20,256 bases of DNA from Trametes villosa (GCA_002964805.2 PUDQ02000140.1:1-20256), one strand, 5' to 3'; shown: positions 10,702 to 20,142, counted from the stretch's first letter. A program made the numbers and translations. The notes: generated by a model not told the origin, from the sequence alone.

Positions 10702-10750
10702 GTAAGTCAGATTCTTGCCATACAAATATGTGTTTTAATATCTTTTGCAG
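10702..10750 (+). other. Probable 5' UTR intron (49 nt)
   Basis: GTAAGT at 10702 and a TTTTGCAG acceptor ending at 10750 enclose an AT-rich 49-nt stretch, matching the size and signals of the introns inside the genes here. It lies upstream of the start codon at 10850. Because no upstream ATG exists, the intron would be in the leader. The sequence from 10751 to 10849 is open in the gene's frame, but without an ATG. Confidence 0.55.
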
Positions 10751-10820
10751 AAAGAACTGCAGCACCTTTTGAGTAAGTATACTGCTGCCCCAGTCAACTC
10801 GGTGCAGCCAGCTTACAGGC

Positions 10821-10892
10821 ATGGCTTGCATAGGCTTACCGTCAGCCCCATGGCCCGTACAAAAGGGAAAAGCTCAAAGAGTGCTGCGGTGA
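10821..10892 (+). CDS. Possible upstream ORF overlapping the start of the dioxygenase-like gene
   Basis: The ATG at 10821 opens a 23-codon frame ending in TGA at 10890-10892. It overlaps the main start codon (10850) in a different frame. The geometry is that of an inhibitory overlapping uORF. The main ATG has the better context (CCCATGG). Whether the uORF lies in the mature mRNA depends on the true transcription start, so translation is speculative. Confidence 0.25.
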   Translation: MACIGLPSAPWPVQKGKAQRVLR

Positions 10893-12482
10893 GTGAGCAC
10901 ATGGCCCGTGCTTGGAGCTGCATTTTGCACGCTATCGCCCGCAAGCCCTGTCTGCTTGGCCACATTCCGCGCTGCCTATTCCCAGACAGCCGTAATGTGG
11001 TCACAGAGAGCTTACTGGCGCTGGCGCATGCCCATCTACCTACGCCTCTATCTCCACACTGCGACATTTTTTCCGACTTTCTTTCTCAATGCTCCCGTGC
11101 CGGCGGGAGTGTGCCAAAGAAAGTCGGCAAGGCTGTTGCTGACTTTCACGCTGCAAAGGCTGAATACCTGAAGCTGCGGAAGTCGGTGGTGCACCAGTGC
11201 CGCTTGGACATCACAGGCGATTCCGCCTCTGATGTGCAAAAGCGCAGGGAGTTCCTCGCAAAGTGTAAGCGGGTCACGGTCCACGAGCACGCTGTTCCGT
11301 ATCCTCCGCCCCAGCATTGGGTGGCAGAGGGACCTAAGGCATACTTTGCGTGGCGGGACTGGTGCCGCAGCCATAAGCTGCGTGATAAGCGTGAGGGGCA
11401 TTGGCCAGTTCACCGCCTCTGCAAAAAGAAGCTCGCATACACGGCGGAGGCCGATGAGAGTGTTCTGTTCTACGACCCAGACGGAACCCTCGTTGCCTTC
11501 GTCATACGCGACTTCTGTGCCAACCAGGACATCGTTGATGCCATTGCGGAAGACGTGGCCAATGGCCGTCTTTATAAGAAGAGCGTCCGGGTACGTTGTG
11601 CATCCTATCCATTATCGCTGTGGTTCTCAGTGTTCCAGTAGCTGGATGATCCTGGCCACATCGCCCACAGTGGCTTCACTTCGGGAAACCGCAAGGATAC
11701 GGGCGGTTTTGGTTGGGCGCGCAACCTTTCGTACGCTAAGCACCGCAACGACCCCGCATTCCTTGAGTCTCTCGAACACCGCGAAAGCTCGTTGGCAGCT
11801 TTCTTTTGGAACATCGCCCGTGGATCGCTTCCGGATGAGGTGACCGGTGCCTACACCAGCTACCTCAACGACTGCGCCTTACCCCGCATGGCACCTGGCT
11901 GTGACGACTTTGCCCCACATGGGGAGTACTCGATCCGGATCCCATCCGCCAATCCCCTCGTTCCCTCAGAGGTCCGCTTTCCAGCTGCTGCACGGGCTCC
12001 CCCTTCAGCAATGTATACGCACAACTATTCCAGGTATGCCGTCCTACGATTGTATCGCCATTGCAAGCTAAGCGGATGATAGGCGCACCCACAAAGAACA
12101 TTGCCCTCAGGGGTATATGTTCAGTTGGACGTTGGCACGGCCTGACGGTCCATCCGAGGATGGGAACTTCCTGATCCCTGGCTACCGCATCAAGATCGCC
12201 TCCTCCGCAAACTCGTGCGTTGGCTGGCTGCCTGGCAAGTGGCACGGAACAACCCTGCGCCGTCTTGGTCCTCAGGACATCGGCAAGGCCACACTGGAGG
12301 TCGGACTAAGCTTCCAGATTAGCCCGACCCTGGCAACACGCTGGAAGGCATATCGGGAGGCCAACTTCGACCCGGATGTGCTGGAGGCGATTCTGAACGA
12401 GATCCGTGGGGAGCCGGCGGAGATGCTGGATGAAGATGGCGAGGAGTGGGAGGAGGATGAAGGGGAGGAGTGGGAGGAGTAG
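10850..12482 (+). CDS. Putative double-stranded beta-helix (TET/JBP-like 2OG-Fe(II)) domain protein (510 aa)
   Basis: Exons 10850-11590, 11642-12033 and 12083-12482 (TAG at 12480-12482), with introns of 51 and 49 nt. The total of 1,533 nt is in frame throughout. The ATG has CCCATGG context, and the N-terminus is basic (MARTKGKSSKS). Residues 100-250 are Lys/Arg-rich and end in a beta-rich segment (SVLFYDPDGTLVAFVIRDF). Residues 360-440 contain the features expected of a dioxygenase jelly roll: N-Y-S-R-R-T-H381-K-E383, a strand with G-Y-M-F-S-W, then G-N-F-L-I-P-G-Y, and a distal strand ending W-H432-G-T-T with R438 nearby. H381/E383/H432 would be the metal triad, with Glu in place of the usual Asp. 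Fungi, especially basidiomycetes, carry expanded TET/JBP-like families acting on nucleic acids. Membership and activity here are inferred. The protein ends in an acidic tail (EEWEEDEGEEWEE). A GTGAGT at 10889 could be an alternative donor. Confidence 0.68.
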
Positions 12483-12717
12483 GGAACTTAGGGAATGGAG
12501 ATGGAATAGTGATAAGGGGAAATGGCATAGGGAAAATGTGTCAGACTGTGGACACGTTACTCACAGGTTGAAGAGTTGCTTAAAATGTCTGCCACATCAG
12601 TGCCATATGGCAGCACCGCAGGCCGCACAAATGGTGTGGAAAGCAGCAGCAGCAGCAGCACACACGCACACCTGAGAGCATCGGGTTGTTCCAACAAGTG
12701 TGTGCCTAGTGCCACAG
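12483..12717. other. Spacer after the dioxygenase-like gene, with a short AGC microsatellite
   Basis: This holds the 3' untranslated region of the preceding gene and the approach to satellite array 2. An (AGC)n run of about six copies lies at 12642-12660, directly followed by a CA-rich stretch. I see no canonical AATAAA and no further gene. Confidence 0.6.
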
Positions 12718-15700
12718 ACACACCGCTGCTGTGGGGCGCGTTCTCATAAATTGCGGGAGGCATGCATGCACCCGTACCTGCGGAGGCAGAGCGGGGTGTG
12801 ACACGTGCACCCGTACCTGCAGAGGCGGAGCGGGGGGTGTCCCGCCCAGCGCGCAAACGCACTCTGGCTGGTGTGCGCAGACGCACTCCAGCTGCCGTGC
12901 GCATGCGCAGAGACGGGGAGGCTGGTGCGGGGGGCGCAGACGCACCGCCGCCGTGGGGCACGTTCCCCGGAAATGCGCCAGACGCACGCGCACCCACATG
13001 CACAGAGGCGGAGCGGGGCGTGTCCCGCCCAGCGTGCAAACGCACTCCCGCTGCCGTGTGCATGCGCAGAGACGGGGAGGCTGGTGCGGGGGGCGCAGAC
13101 GCACCGCCGCCGTGGGGCACATTCCCAGAAAATGCGCCAGACGCACACGCACCCACACGCACAGAGGCGGAGCGGGGCGTGTCCCGCCCAGCGTGCAAAC
13201 GCACTCTGGCTGCCGTGCGCATGCGCAGAGACACAGCGGCCGGTGCCGTGGGCGCAGACGCACCGCCGCCGTGGGGCACATTCCCCGAAAATGCGCCAGA
13301 CGCACGCGCACCCACACGCACAGAGGCGGAGCGGGGCGTGTCCCGCCCAGCGTGCAAACGCACTCCCGCTGCCGTGTGCATGCGCAGAGACGGGGAGGCT
13401 GGTGCGGGGGGCGCAGACGCACCGCCGCTGTGGGGCAGAAAATGCGCCAGACGCACATGCACCCACACACACAGAGGCCGAGCGCGGTGTGTCCCGCCCA
13501 GCGCGCAGACGCACTCCAGCTGCCGTGCGCATGCGCAGAGACGGGGAGGCTGGTGCGGGGGGCGCAGACGCACCGCCGCCGTGGGGCACATTCCCAGAAA
13601 ATGCGCGAGACGCACACGCACCCACACGCACAGAGGCGGAGCGGGGCGTGTCCCGCCCAGCGTGCAAACGCACTCCCGCTGCCGTGTGCATGCGCAGAGA
13701 CGGGGAGGCTGGTGCGGGGGGCGCAGACGCACCGCCGCCGTGGGGCACATTCCCAGAAAATGCGCCAGACGCACACGCACCCACATGCACAGAGGCGGAG
13801 CGGGGCGTGTCCCGCCCAGCGTGCAAACGCACTCCCGCTGCCGTGTGCATGCGCAGAGACGGGGAGGCTGGTGCGGGGGGCGCAGACGCACCGCCGCCGT
13901 GGGGCACATTCCCAGAAAATGCGCCAGACGCACACGCACCCACACGCACAGAGGCGGAGCGGGGCGTGTCCCGCCCAGCGTGCAAACGCACTCTGGCTGC
14001 CGTGCGCATGCGCAGAGACACAGCGGCCGGTGCCGTGGGCGCAGACGCACCGCCGCCGTGGGGCACATTCCCCGAAAATGCGCCAGACGCACGCGCACCC
14101 ACACGCACAGAGGCGGAGCGGGGCGTGTCCCGCCCAGCGTGCAAACGCACTCTGGCTGCCGTGCGCATGCGCAGAGACACAGCGGCCGGTGCCGTGGGCG
14201 CAGACGCACCGCCGCCGTGGGGCACATTCCCCGAAAATGCGCCAGACGCACGCGCACCCACACGCACAGAGGCGGAGCGGGGCGTGTCCCGCCCAGCGTG
14301 CAAACGCACTCCCGCTGCCGTGTGCATGCGCAGAGACGGGGAGGCTGGTGCGGGGGGCGCAGACGCACCGCCGCTGTGGGGCAGAAAATGCGCCAGACGC
14401 ACATGCACCCACACACACAGAGGCCGAGCGCGGTGTGTCCCGCCCAGCGCGCAGACGCACTCCAGCTGCCGTGCGCATGCGCAGAGACGGGGAGGCTGGT
14501 GCGGGGGGCGCAGACGCACCGCCGCCGTGGGGCACATTCCCAGAAAATGCGCGAGACGCACACGCACCCACACGCACAGAGGCGGAGCGGGGCGTGTCCC
14601 GCCCAGCGTGCAAACGCACTCCCGCTGCCGTGTGCATGCGCAGAGACGGGGAGGCTGGTGCGGGGGGCGCAGACGCACCGCCGCCGTGGGGCACATTCCC
14701 AGAAAATGCGCCAGACGCACACGCACCCACATGCACAGAGGCGGAGCGGGGCGTGTCCCGCCCAGCGTGCAAACGCACTTCCGCTGCCGTGTGCATGCGC
14801 AGAGACGGGGAGGCTGGTGCGGGGGGCGCAGACGCACCGCCGCCGTGAGGCACGTTCCCAGAAAATGCGCCAGACGCACACGCACCCACACGCACAGAGG
14901 CGGAGCGGGGCGTGTCCCGCCCAGCGTGCAAACGCACTCCCCCTGCCGTGTGCATGCGCAGAGACGGGGAGGCTGGTGCGGGGGGCGCAGACGCACCGCC
15001 GCCGTGGGGCACATTCCCAGAAAATGCGCCAGACGCACACGCACCCACACGCACAGAGGCGGAGCGGGGCGTGTCCCGCCCAGCGTGCAAACGCACTCTG
15101 GCTGCCGTGCGCATGCGCAGAGACACAGCGGCCGGTGCCGTGGGCGCAGACGCACCGCCGCCGTGGGGCACATTCCCCGAAAATGCGCCAGACGCACGCG
15201 CACCCACACGCACAGAGGCGGAGCGGGGCGTGTCCCGCCCAGCGTGCAAACGCACTCCCGCTGCCGTGTGCATGCGCAGAGACGGGGAGGCTGGTGCGGG
15301 GCACAGGCGCACACCGCCCGCCGTGGGGAGCACATTCGAAAATGCGCCAGCGCTGGCGCGCCCTGCGCCGCAGGCAGGCGATGTCGCCCGATTACAAGCG
15401 CACTCCAGCTGCCGTGCGCATGCGCAGAGACGGGGAGGCTGGTCGCGAGAGCGCGAGCCTTTCCACGCTGGCCAAGGGCCAATGCGCCAGACGCACATGC
15501 ACCCACACACACAGAGGCCGAGCGCGGTGTGTCCCGCCCAGCGCGCAGACGCACTCCAGCTGCCGTGCGCATGCGCAGAGACGGGGAGGCTGGTGCGGGG
15601 GGCGCAGACGCACCGCCGCCGTGGGGCACATTCCCAGAAAATGCGCGAGACGCACACGCACCCACACGCACAGAGGCGGAGCGGGGCGTGTCCCGCCCAG

Positions 15701-16765
15701 CGTGCAAACGCACTCCCGCTGCCGTGTGCATGCGCAGAGACGGGGAGGCTGGTGCGGGGGGCGCAGACGCACCGCCGCCGTGGGGCACATTCCCAGAAAA
15801 TGCGCCAGACGCACACGCACCCACATGCACAGAGGCGGAGCGGGGCGTGTCCCGCCCAGCGTGCAAACGCACTCCCGCTGCCGTGTGCATGCGCAGAGAC
15901 GGGGAGGCTGGTGCGGGGGGCGCAGACGCACCGCCGCCGTGGGGCACATTCCCAGAAAATGCGCCAGACGCACACGCACCCACACGCACAGAGGCGGAGC
16001 GGGGCGTGTCCCGCCCAGCGTGCAAACGCACTCTGGCTGCCGTGCGCATGCGCAGAGACACAGCGGCCGGTGCCGTGGGCGCAGACGCACCGCCGCCGTG
16101 GGGCACATTCCCCGAAAATGCGCCAGACGCACGCGCACCCACACGCACAGAGGCGGAGCGGGGCGTGTCCCGCCCAGCGTGCAAACGCACTCTGGCTGCC
16201 GTGCGCATGCGCAGAGACACAGCGGCCGGTGCCGTGGGCGCAGACGCACCGCCGCCGTGGGGCACATTCCCCGAAAATGCGCCAGACGCACGCGCACCCA
16301 CACGCACAGAGGCGGAGCGGGGCGTGTCCCGCCCAGCGTGCAAACGCACTCCCGCTGCCGTGTGCATGCGCAGAGACGGGGAGGCTGGTGCGGGGGGCGC
16401 AGACGCACCGCCGCCGTGGGGCACATTCCCAGAAAATGCGCGAGATGCACACGCACCCACACGCACAGAGGCGGAGCGGGGCGTGTCCCGCCCAGCGTGC
16501 AAACGCACTCCCCCTGCCGTGTGCATGCGCAGAGACGGGGAGGCTGGTGCGGGGGGCGCAGACGCACCGCCGCCGTGGGGCACATTCCCAGAAAATGCGC
16601 CAGACGCACGCGCACCCACACGCACAGAGGCGGAGCGGGGCGTGTCCCGCCCAGCGTGCAAACGCACTCCCGCTGCGGTGTGCATGCGCAGAGACGGGGA
16701 GGCTGGTGCGGGGGGCGCAGATGCACCGCCGCCGTGGGGCACGTTCCCAGAAAACGTTCTCATAT
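12718..16765. repeat. CpG-rich satellite array 2 (about 25 units, mostly 159 bp) with higher-order structure
   Basis: This is the same family as array 1, with the anchor AAAATGCGCCAGACGCAC recurring at 12973, 13132, 13291, 13442, 13601, 13760, 13919 and onward to 16595. Interior units are 159 bp, or 151 bp where the 8-bp CATTCCCA-type module is missing (units starting 13442 and 14388). A distinctive unit (CACACACACAGAGGCCGAGC) recurs at about 13442, 14388 and 15482, marking a higher-order block of about 946 bp (one 151-bp and five 159-bp units). The span from 13441 to about 14373 appears identical to 15481 to about 16413. The left (12740-12775) and right (16755-16790) edges are degenerate units. 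Stop-free frames run through the array on both strands and are not considered coding. Confidence 0.95.
15298..15481. repeat. Scrambled satellite unit inside array 2
   Basis: Within an otherwise nearly uniform array, this stretch keeps the anchors (AAATGCGCCAG near 15342; GCATGCGCAGAGACGGGGAG near 15419) but the intervals between them are replaced. Examples are CGCTGGCGCGCCCTGCGCCG near 15350 and GCGAGAGCGCGAGCCTTTCC near 15444, neither found elsewhere in the window. It ends exactly where the identical duplicate block begins (15481). Confidence 0.8.
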
Positions 16766-17189
16766 CATGTGGGAGGCACACGTGCGCCATGCAGCTCATG
16801 GCAGTTTCTGCACTTATTATCCGGAAGTAGTCAAGATGTTCTCGATCCACACACAGCGCATGGGTACATTTATGCCATCACCTTACAGCACGAGTTGCCG
16901 TATCTCCACCGCAGGCAACCCTAACCCTACGTGGTGTCTGGTGATCCGCGTAACACGGCCGAGCCGGCCGGACGTTGGCGCCACGTGGGATAGGCGCCTG
17001 AACACCTCGTGTGCTTCGGGACTGCCTACGCGGCCTTCCGTCCGCCCTGTCTCTCTTTCCACTCCTCCCCACCTCCTCCTGCACCCCCACCGTCCTCTGT
17101 CCACCTCGTCCGCCACCTCCCTCGCCCCCACCAATCTCTGCCGCCTCCTGGGTCCCGAAACCGGAGCCCGGGCACGAGGGCCAGCCCGT
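16766..17189. other. Spacer between satellite and C-rich minisatellite, no gene seen
   Basis: This is non-repetitive sequence, becoming C-rich toward the right. It contains the telomere-like motif at 16917-16929. The long frame that continues from array 2 through this region has no coding character and depends on the absence of stops in the repeat, so it is not called. Confidence 0.55.
16917..16929. repeat. Short interstitial telomere-like motif
   Basis: The plus strand reads AACCCTAACCCTA, two units of CCCTAA, which is the C-strand of the TTAGGG telomere repeat used by most filamentous fungi. Two units can occur by chance, so on its own this is weak evidence. Its position at a repeat boundary in a possibly subtelomeric region makes it worth recording. 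Confidence 0.45.
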
Positions 17190-18862
17190 CACCCGGCACG
17201 CTCGTCGCCCGCCTCGTCCGCCACCGCCCTATGCCTACCCTCTGCCGCCCTCTGCTTGCCCTCTGCCGCCCTCCACCTGCCTCGCCCGAGCCCGCCTCCT
17301 GCCACGTCGAGCACCAGCACCAGCACGGGCACGAGGCCCTGCCCGTCGCCCGCCCCGCTCGTCGCCCGCTCCCACCGCCCTCGCCCGCTCCCACCACCCT
17401 CGCCCTCGCCCGTCCCACCCGCCTCCTGCCACGTCAAGCACGAGCTCGAGCACGGGCACGAGGCCCCGCTCGTCGCCCGCTCGCCCTCCGCCCGTCTCGC
17501 CCGTCCCACCCGCCTCCTGCCACGGCGAGCACGAGCACGGGCACGAGGCCCCGCTCGTCGCCCGCTCCCACCGCCCTCGCCCGTCTCGCCCTCGCCCGTC
17601 TCGCCCTCCGCCCGTCTCGCCCGTCCCACCCGCCTCCTGCCACGTCAAGCACGAGCACGAGCACGGGCACGAGGCCCCGCTCGTCGCCCGCTCCCACCGC
17701 CCTCGCCCGTCTCGCCCTCGCCCGTCTCGCCCTCCGCCCGTCTCGCCCGTCCCACCCGCCTCCTGCCACGTCGAGCACGAGCTCGAGCACGGGCACGAGG
17801 CCCTGCCCGTCGCCCGCCCCGCTCGTCGCCCGCTCCCACCGCCCTCGCCCGCTCCCACCACCCTCGCCCTCGCCCGTCCCACCCGCCTCCTGCCACGTCA
17901 AGCACGAGCTCGAGCACGGGCACGAGGCCCCGCTCGTCGCCCGCTCCCACCGCCCTCGCCCGTCTCGCCCTCGCCCGTCTCGCCCTCCGCCCGTCTCGCC
18001 CGTCCCACCCGCCTCCTGCCACGTCAAGCACGAGCACGAGCACGGGCACGAGGCCCCGCTCGTCGCCCGCTCCCACCGCCCTCGCCCGTTTCGCCCTCGC
18101 CCGTCTCGCCCTCGCCCTCGCCCGTCTCGCCCTCGCCCGTCTCGCCCTCGCCCGTCTCGCCCGCCTCCTGCCACGCCGAGCACGAGCTCGAGCCCGAGCA
18201 CGAACCCAAGCACGAGCTCGAGCACGGGCACGAGGCCTCGCCCGTCTCGCCCGTCCCACCCGCCTCCTGCCACGTCGAGCACGAGCTCGAGCACGGGCAC
18301 GAGGCCCCGCTCGTCGCCCGCTCCCACCGCCCTCGCCCGTTTCGCCCTCGCCCGTCTCGCCCTCGCCCTCGCCCGTCTCGCCCTCGCCCGTCTCGCCCTC
18401 GCCCGTCTCGCCCGCCTCCTGCCACGCCGAGCACGAGCTCGAGCCCGAGCACGAACCCAAGCACGAGCTCGAGCACGGGCACGAGGCCTCGCCCGTCTCG
18501 CCCTCCGCCCGTCTCGCCCTCCGCCCGTCTCGCCCGTCTCGCCCGTCCCGCCCGTCTCGCCCGTCTCGCCCGTCTCGCCCGTCTCGCCCGTCCCGCCCGT
18601 CTCGCCCGTCCCGCCCGTCCCGCCCGCCTCCTGCCACGTCAAGCACGAGCACGAGCCCGAGCTCGAACCCAAGCACAAGCTCGAGCACGGGCACGAGGCC
18701 CCGCTCGTCGCCCGCCCCGCTCGTCGCCCGCTCGCCCTTCTCGCCCGTCTCGCCCTCGCCCTTCTCGCCCTCCGCCCGTCTCGCCCGTCCCACCCGCCTC
18801 CTGCCACGTCGAGCACGAGCACGACCACGGGCACGAGGCCCTGCTCGTCGCCCGCCTCGCCC
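17190..18862. repeat. C-rich minisatellite, about 12 variable units of 91-212 bp
   Basis: The marker GCCTCCTGCCACG recurs at 17294, 17421, 17512, 17632, 17758, 17885, 18011, 18163, 18262, 18414, 18626 and 18796. Each unit continues with AGCACGAGC-type and GGGCACGAGGCC segments, then GCTCGTCGCCCGC, then a variable number of CTCGCCCGT-type decamers, whose number explains the length differences. The decamer CCCGTCTCGC runs in near-perfect tandem at about 18481-18630. The opposite strand is G-rich. Long Pro/Arg/Ser-rich frames on the plus strand and Gly/Arg/Glu-rich frames on the minus strand are composition artefacts. Confidence 0.9.
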
Positions 18863-18864
18863 TC

Positions 18865-18972
18865 GACCTCGCCCTCATCGTCGACCTCGCCCTCATCGTC
18901 GACCTCGCCCTCATCGTCGACCTCGCCCTCATCGTCGACCCCGCCCTCATCGTCGACCTCGCCCTCGCCATA
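18865..18972. repeat. 18-bp tandem repeat, six copies
   Basis: The unit GACCTCGCCCTCATCGTC starts at 18865, 18883, 18901, 18919, 18937 (one C-for-T change) and 18955 (partial and divergent). It forms the right edge of the C-rich repeat block and stops abruptly at AT-rich sequence. Confidence 0.93.
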
Positions 18973-19265
18973 GTTCTTTATTGTAGTTACATGTATGTAG
19001 ATAATCATAATCAATGTTTGGAATGTGCATATGAATCACACGAATGTCCTTGAATGTTCGACTGAGTGAGTCAAGTGTGAATGCAGTTCAAAGCCCTTCG
19101 TGTATGATGATGTCATAGCCACATGGCAGCACAGCCACAGCCGCCACCTCATCACCTGCTGTCGCCTTCGTCTTCCTCTCCCACCACACACTCTCAGGCC
19201 TTGCCAGTGCTGTAGGTTCTTCCTGAATCATTCCTGGCTCCACACTGAACACTTTCCCAGGCACC
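18973..19265. promoter_or_regulatory. AT-richer spacer and probable promoter/leader of the 206-aa gene
   Basis: The GC-rich repeats end at about 18972 and composition changes sharply. The first 110 bp are AT-rich. From about 19115 the plus strand becomes pyrimidine-rich (TCGCCTTCGTCTTCCTCTCC near 19160), as in the leaders of the other genes here. No clear TATA or CCAAT box is seen. TTTATT at 18977-18982 would be an AATAAA signal on the minus strand, but no minus-strand gene is visible to use it. Confidence 0.5.
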
Positions 19266-19984
19266 ATGGCTAACAATCTGCAGGTGCTGAACCTCTACCC
19301 CACCTTCTCCTCCTTCGTCACTGCCATTCTGGCAGCTCAGCCTTGGGTCAAGAATGACGAAGCGACTCTCAACCAATGGGTTGATCGCATGCGTGTGGTC
19401 ATCGTATGTGCATTCTCCTTTTGTTGAGTGGTTTGCTGAATCCTGTTTTAGACAGCACAGGATCATGCCTGTGATGGGCGGTGCAGCTGCGACGACGAGT
19501 TCAACATGTTCTTCATGAACATGGAGAACGAACGCAGCTTGGGCAGCATCGCATCCAGCTTCATGCTGGAATACAGCATGGCCACCCGTAACCGCAAGGT
19601 TCAGCACTTCCAGGAGTTGGTCGACAACCTCCAGCAGCCACTGAAGAAGAAGAAGTCGCAGGTCCAGGCAGCCTACACTTACGTGATGGGGGAGTCCGAG
19701 GAGGCCGCATCGAAGGGCTTGGGTGGCCACAGCCAAAGTGTCGGTGAGGTTGCAAAGGCAGCGATGAATTTGGGCAGGGCTGAGCAGCAGCTCGATGATG
19801 CCAACTACGACTGTAAGTCCTATGGGGTTCCTAACTGAAGACTGTGCATTAACCGCCCGCAGACGAACGTTGTGCTAAACGTGAGGCGTTCCGTCACTGG
19901 GCAGGCCATGTGCGCCAGGCCGAGTGGAAGCAGCGTATTGCAAACGTGGGGGTGCCGTGGGTGGAAGTGCCACGGAGGCAGTAG
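19266..19984 (+). CDS. Hypothetical protein, 206 aa, three exons
   Basis: Exons 19266-19403, 19452-19812 and 19863-19984 (TAG at 19982-19984), with introns of 48 and 50 nt. The total of 621 nt is in frame. The start ATG has the context CACCATGGC, close to the optimum. The family is not recognised. There is no signal peptide or membrane segment. A small cysteine cluster (C53, C57, C59 in HACDGRCSC) follows the first intron. Residues 71-135 are predicted helical, with a charged, possibly coiled-coil stretch interrupted by P109 and a KKKK run at 111-114. The C-terminus is rich in Trp and Arg and ends in VPWVEVPRRQ. Similar composition and gene structure to the other genes here suggest a genuine host gene. 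Role and location are unknown. Confidence 0.7.
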
Positions 19985-20142
19985 AATAATCTTGGGTGTG
20001 GAACAAGGTTGAACGGTTGGAAATTATAACTTGCTTGTGCTCGCCGCACTGCTACTAGCTGAATGTCTGAGACGAGAGTATGAGCCAATAAATGTGGTCA
20101 CGCACCAGGGGTACAAGTGTGAACATGTCTGTTTGTACGGGG
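19985..20142 (+). other. 3' region of the 206-aa gene
   Basis: This is a short AT-richer stretch following the stop codon. It contains the poly(A) signal annotated separately and no further gene, and leads into the terminal tandem repeat. Confidence 0.6.
20087..20092 (+). terminator. Polyadenylation signal AATAAA
   Basis: A canonical AATAAA lies 103 nt after the stop codon of the 206-aa gene, on the sense strand and within a normal 3' UTR distance. Cleavage would be expected shortly downstream. Confidence 0.6.

Noticed and set aside
670..12482. KDZ-type or other transposon linking the zinc-finger and dioxygenase-like genes
   Set aside because: Such associations are known for fungal TET/JBP-like genes, but no transposase open frame, terminal inverted repeat or target-site duplication could be seen here.
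5451..16765. CRISPR array
   Set aside because: Units are 150-189 bp with no short-repeat/unique-spacer structure, and the flanking genes are intron-containing eukaryotic genes.
16755..16924. A gene continuing from the end of array 2 (frames ending near 16830 and 16924)
   Set aside because: The unique tail is short, lacks its own start and is open only because it is fused to stop-free repeat sequence.
12744..18986. Very long open frames across array 2 on both strands (up to 2,074 codons)
   Set aside because: Produced by stop-free repeat units with a 159-bp (53-codon) period. The longest continues through unrelated spacer and minisatellite, and no single consistent protein repeat with coding character is present.
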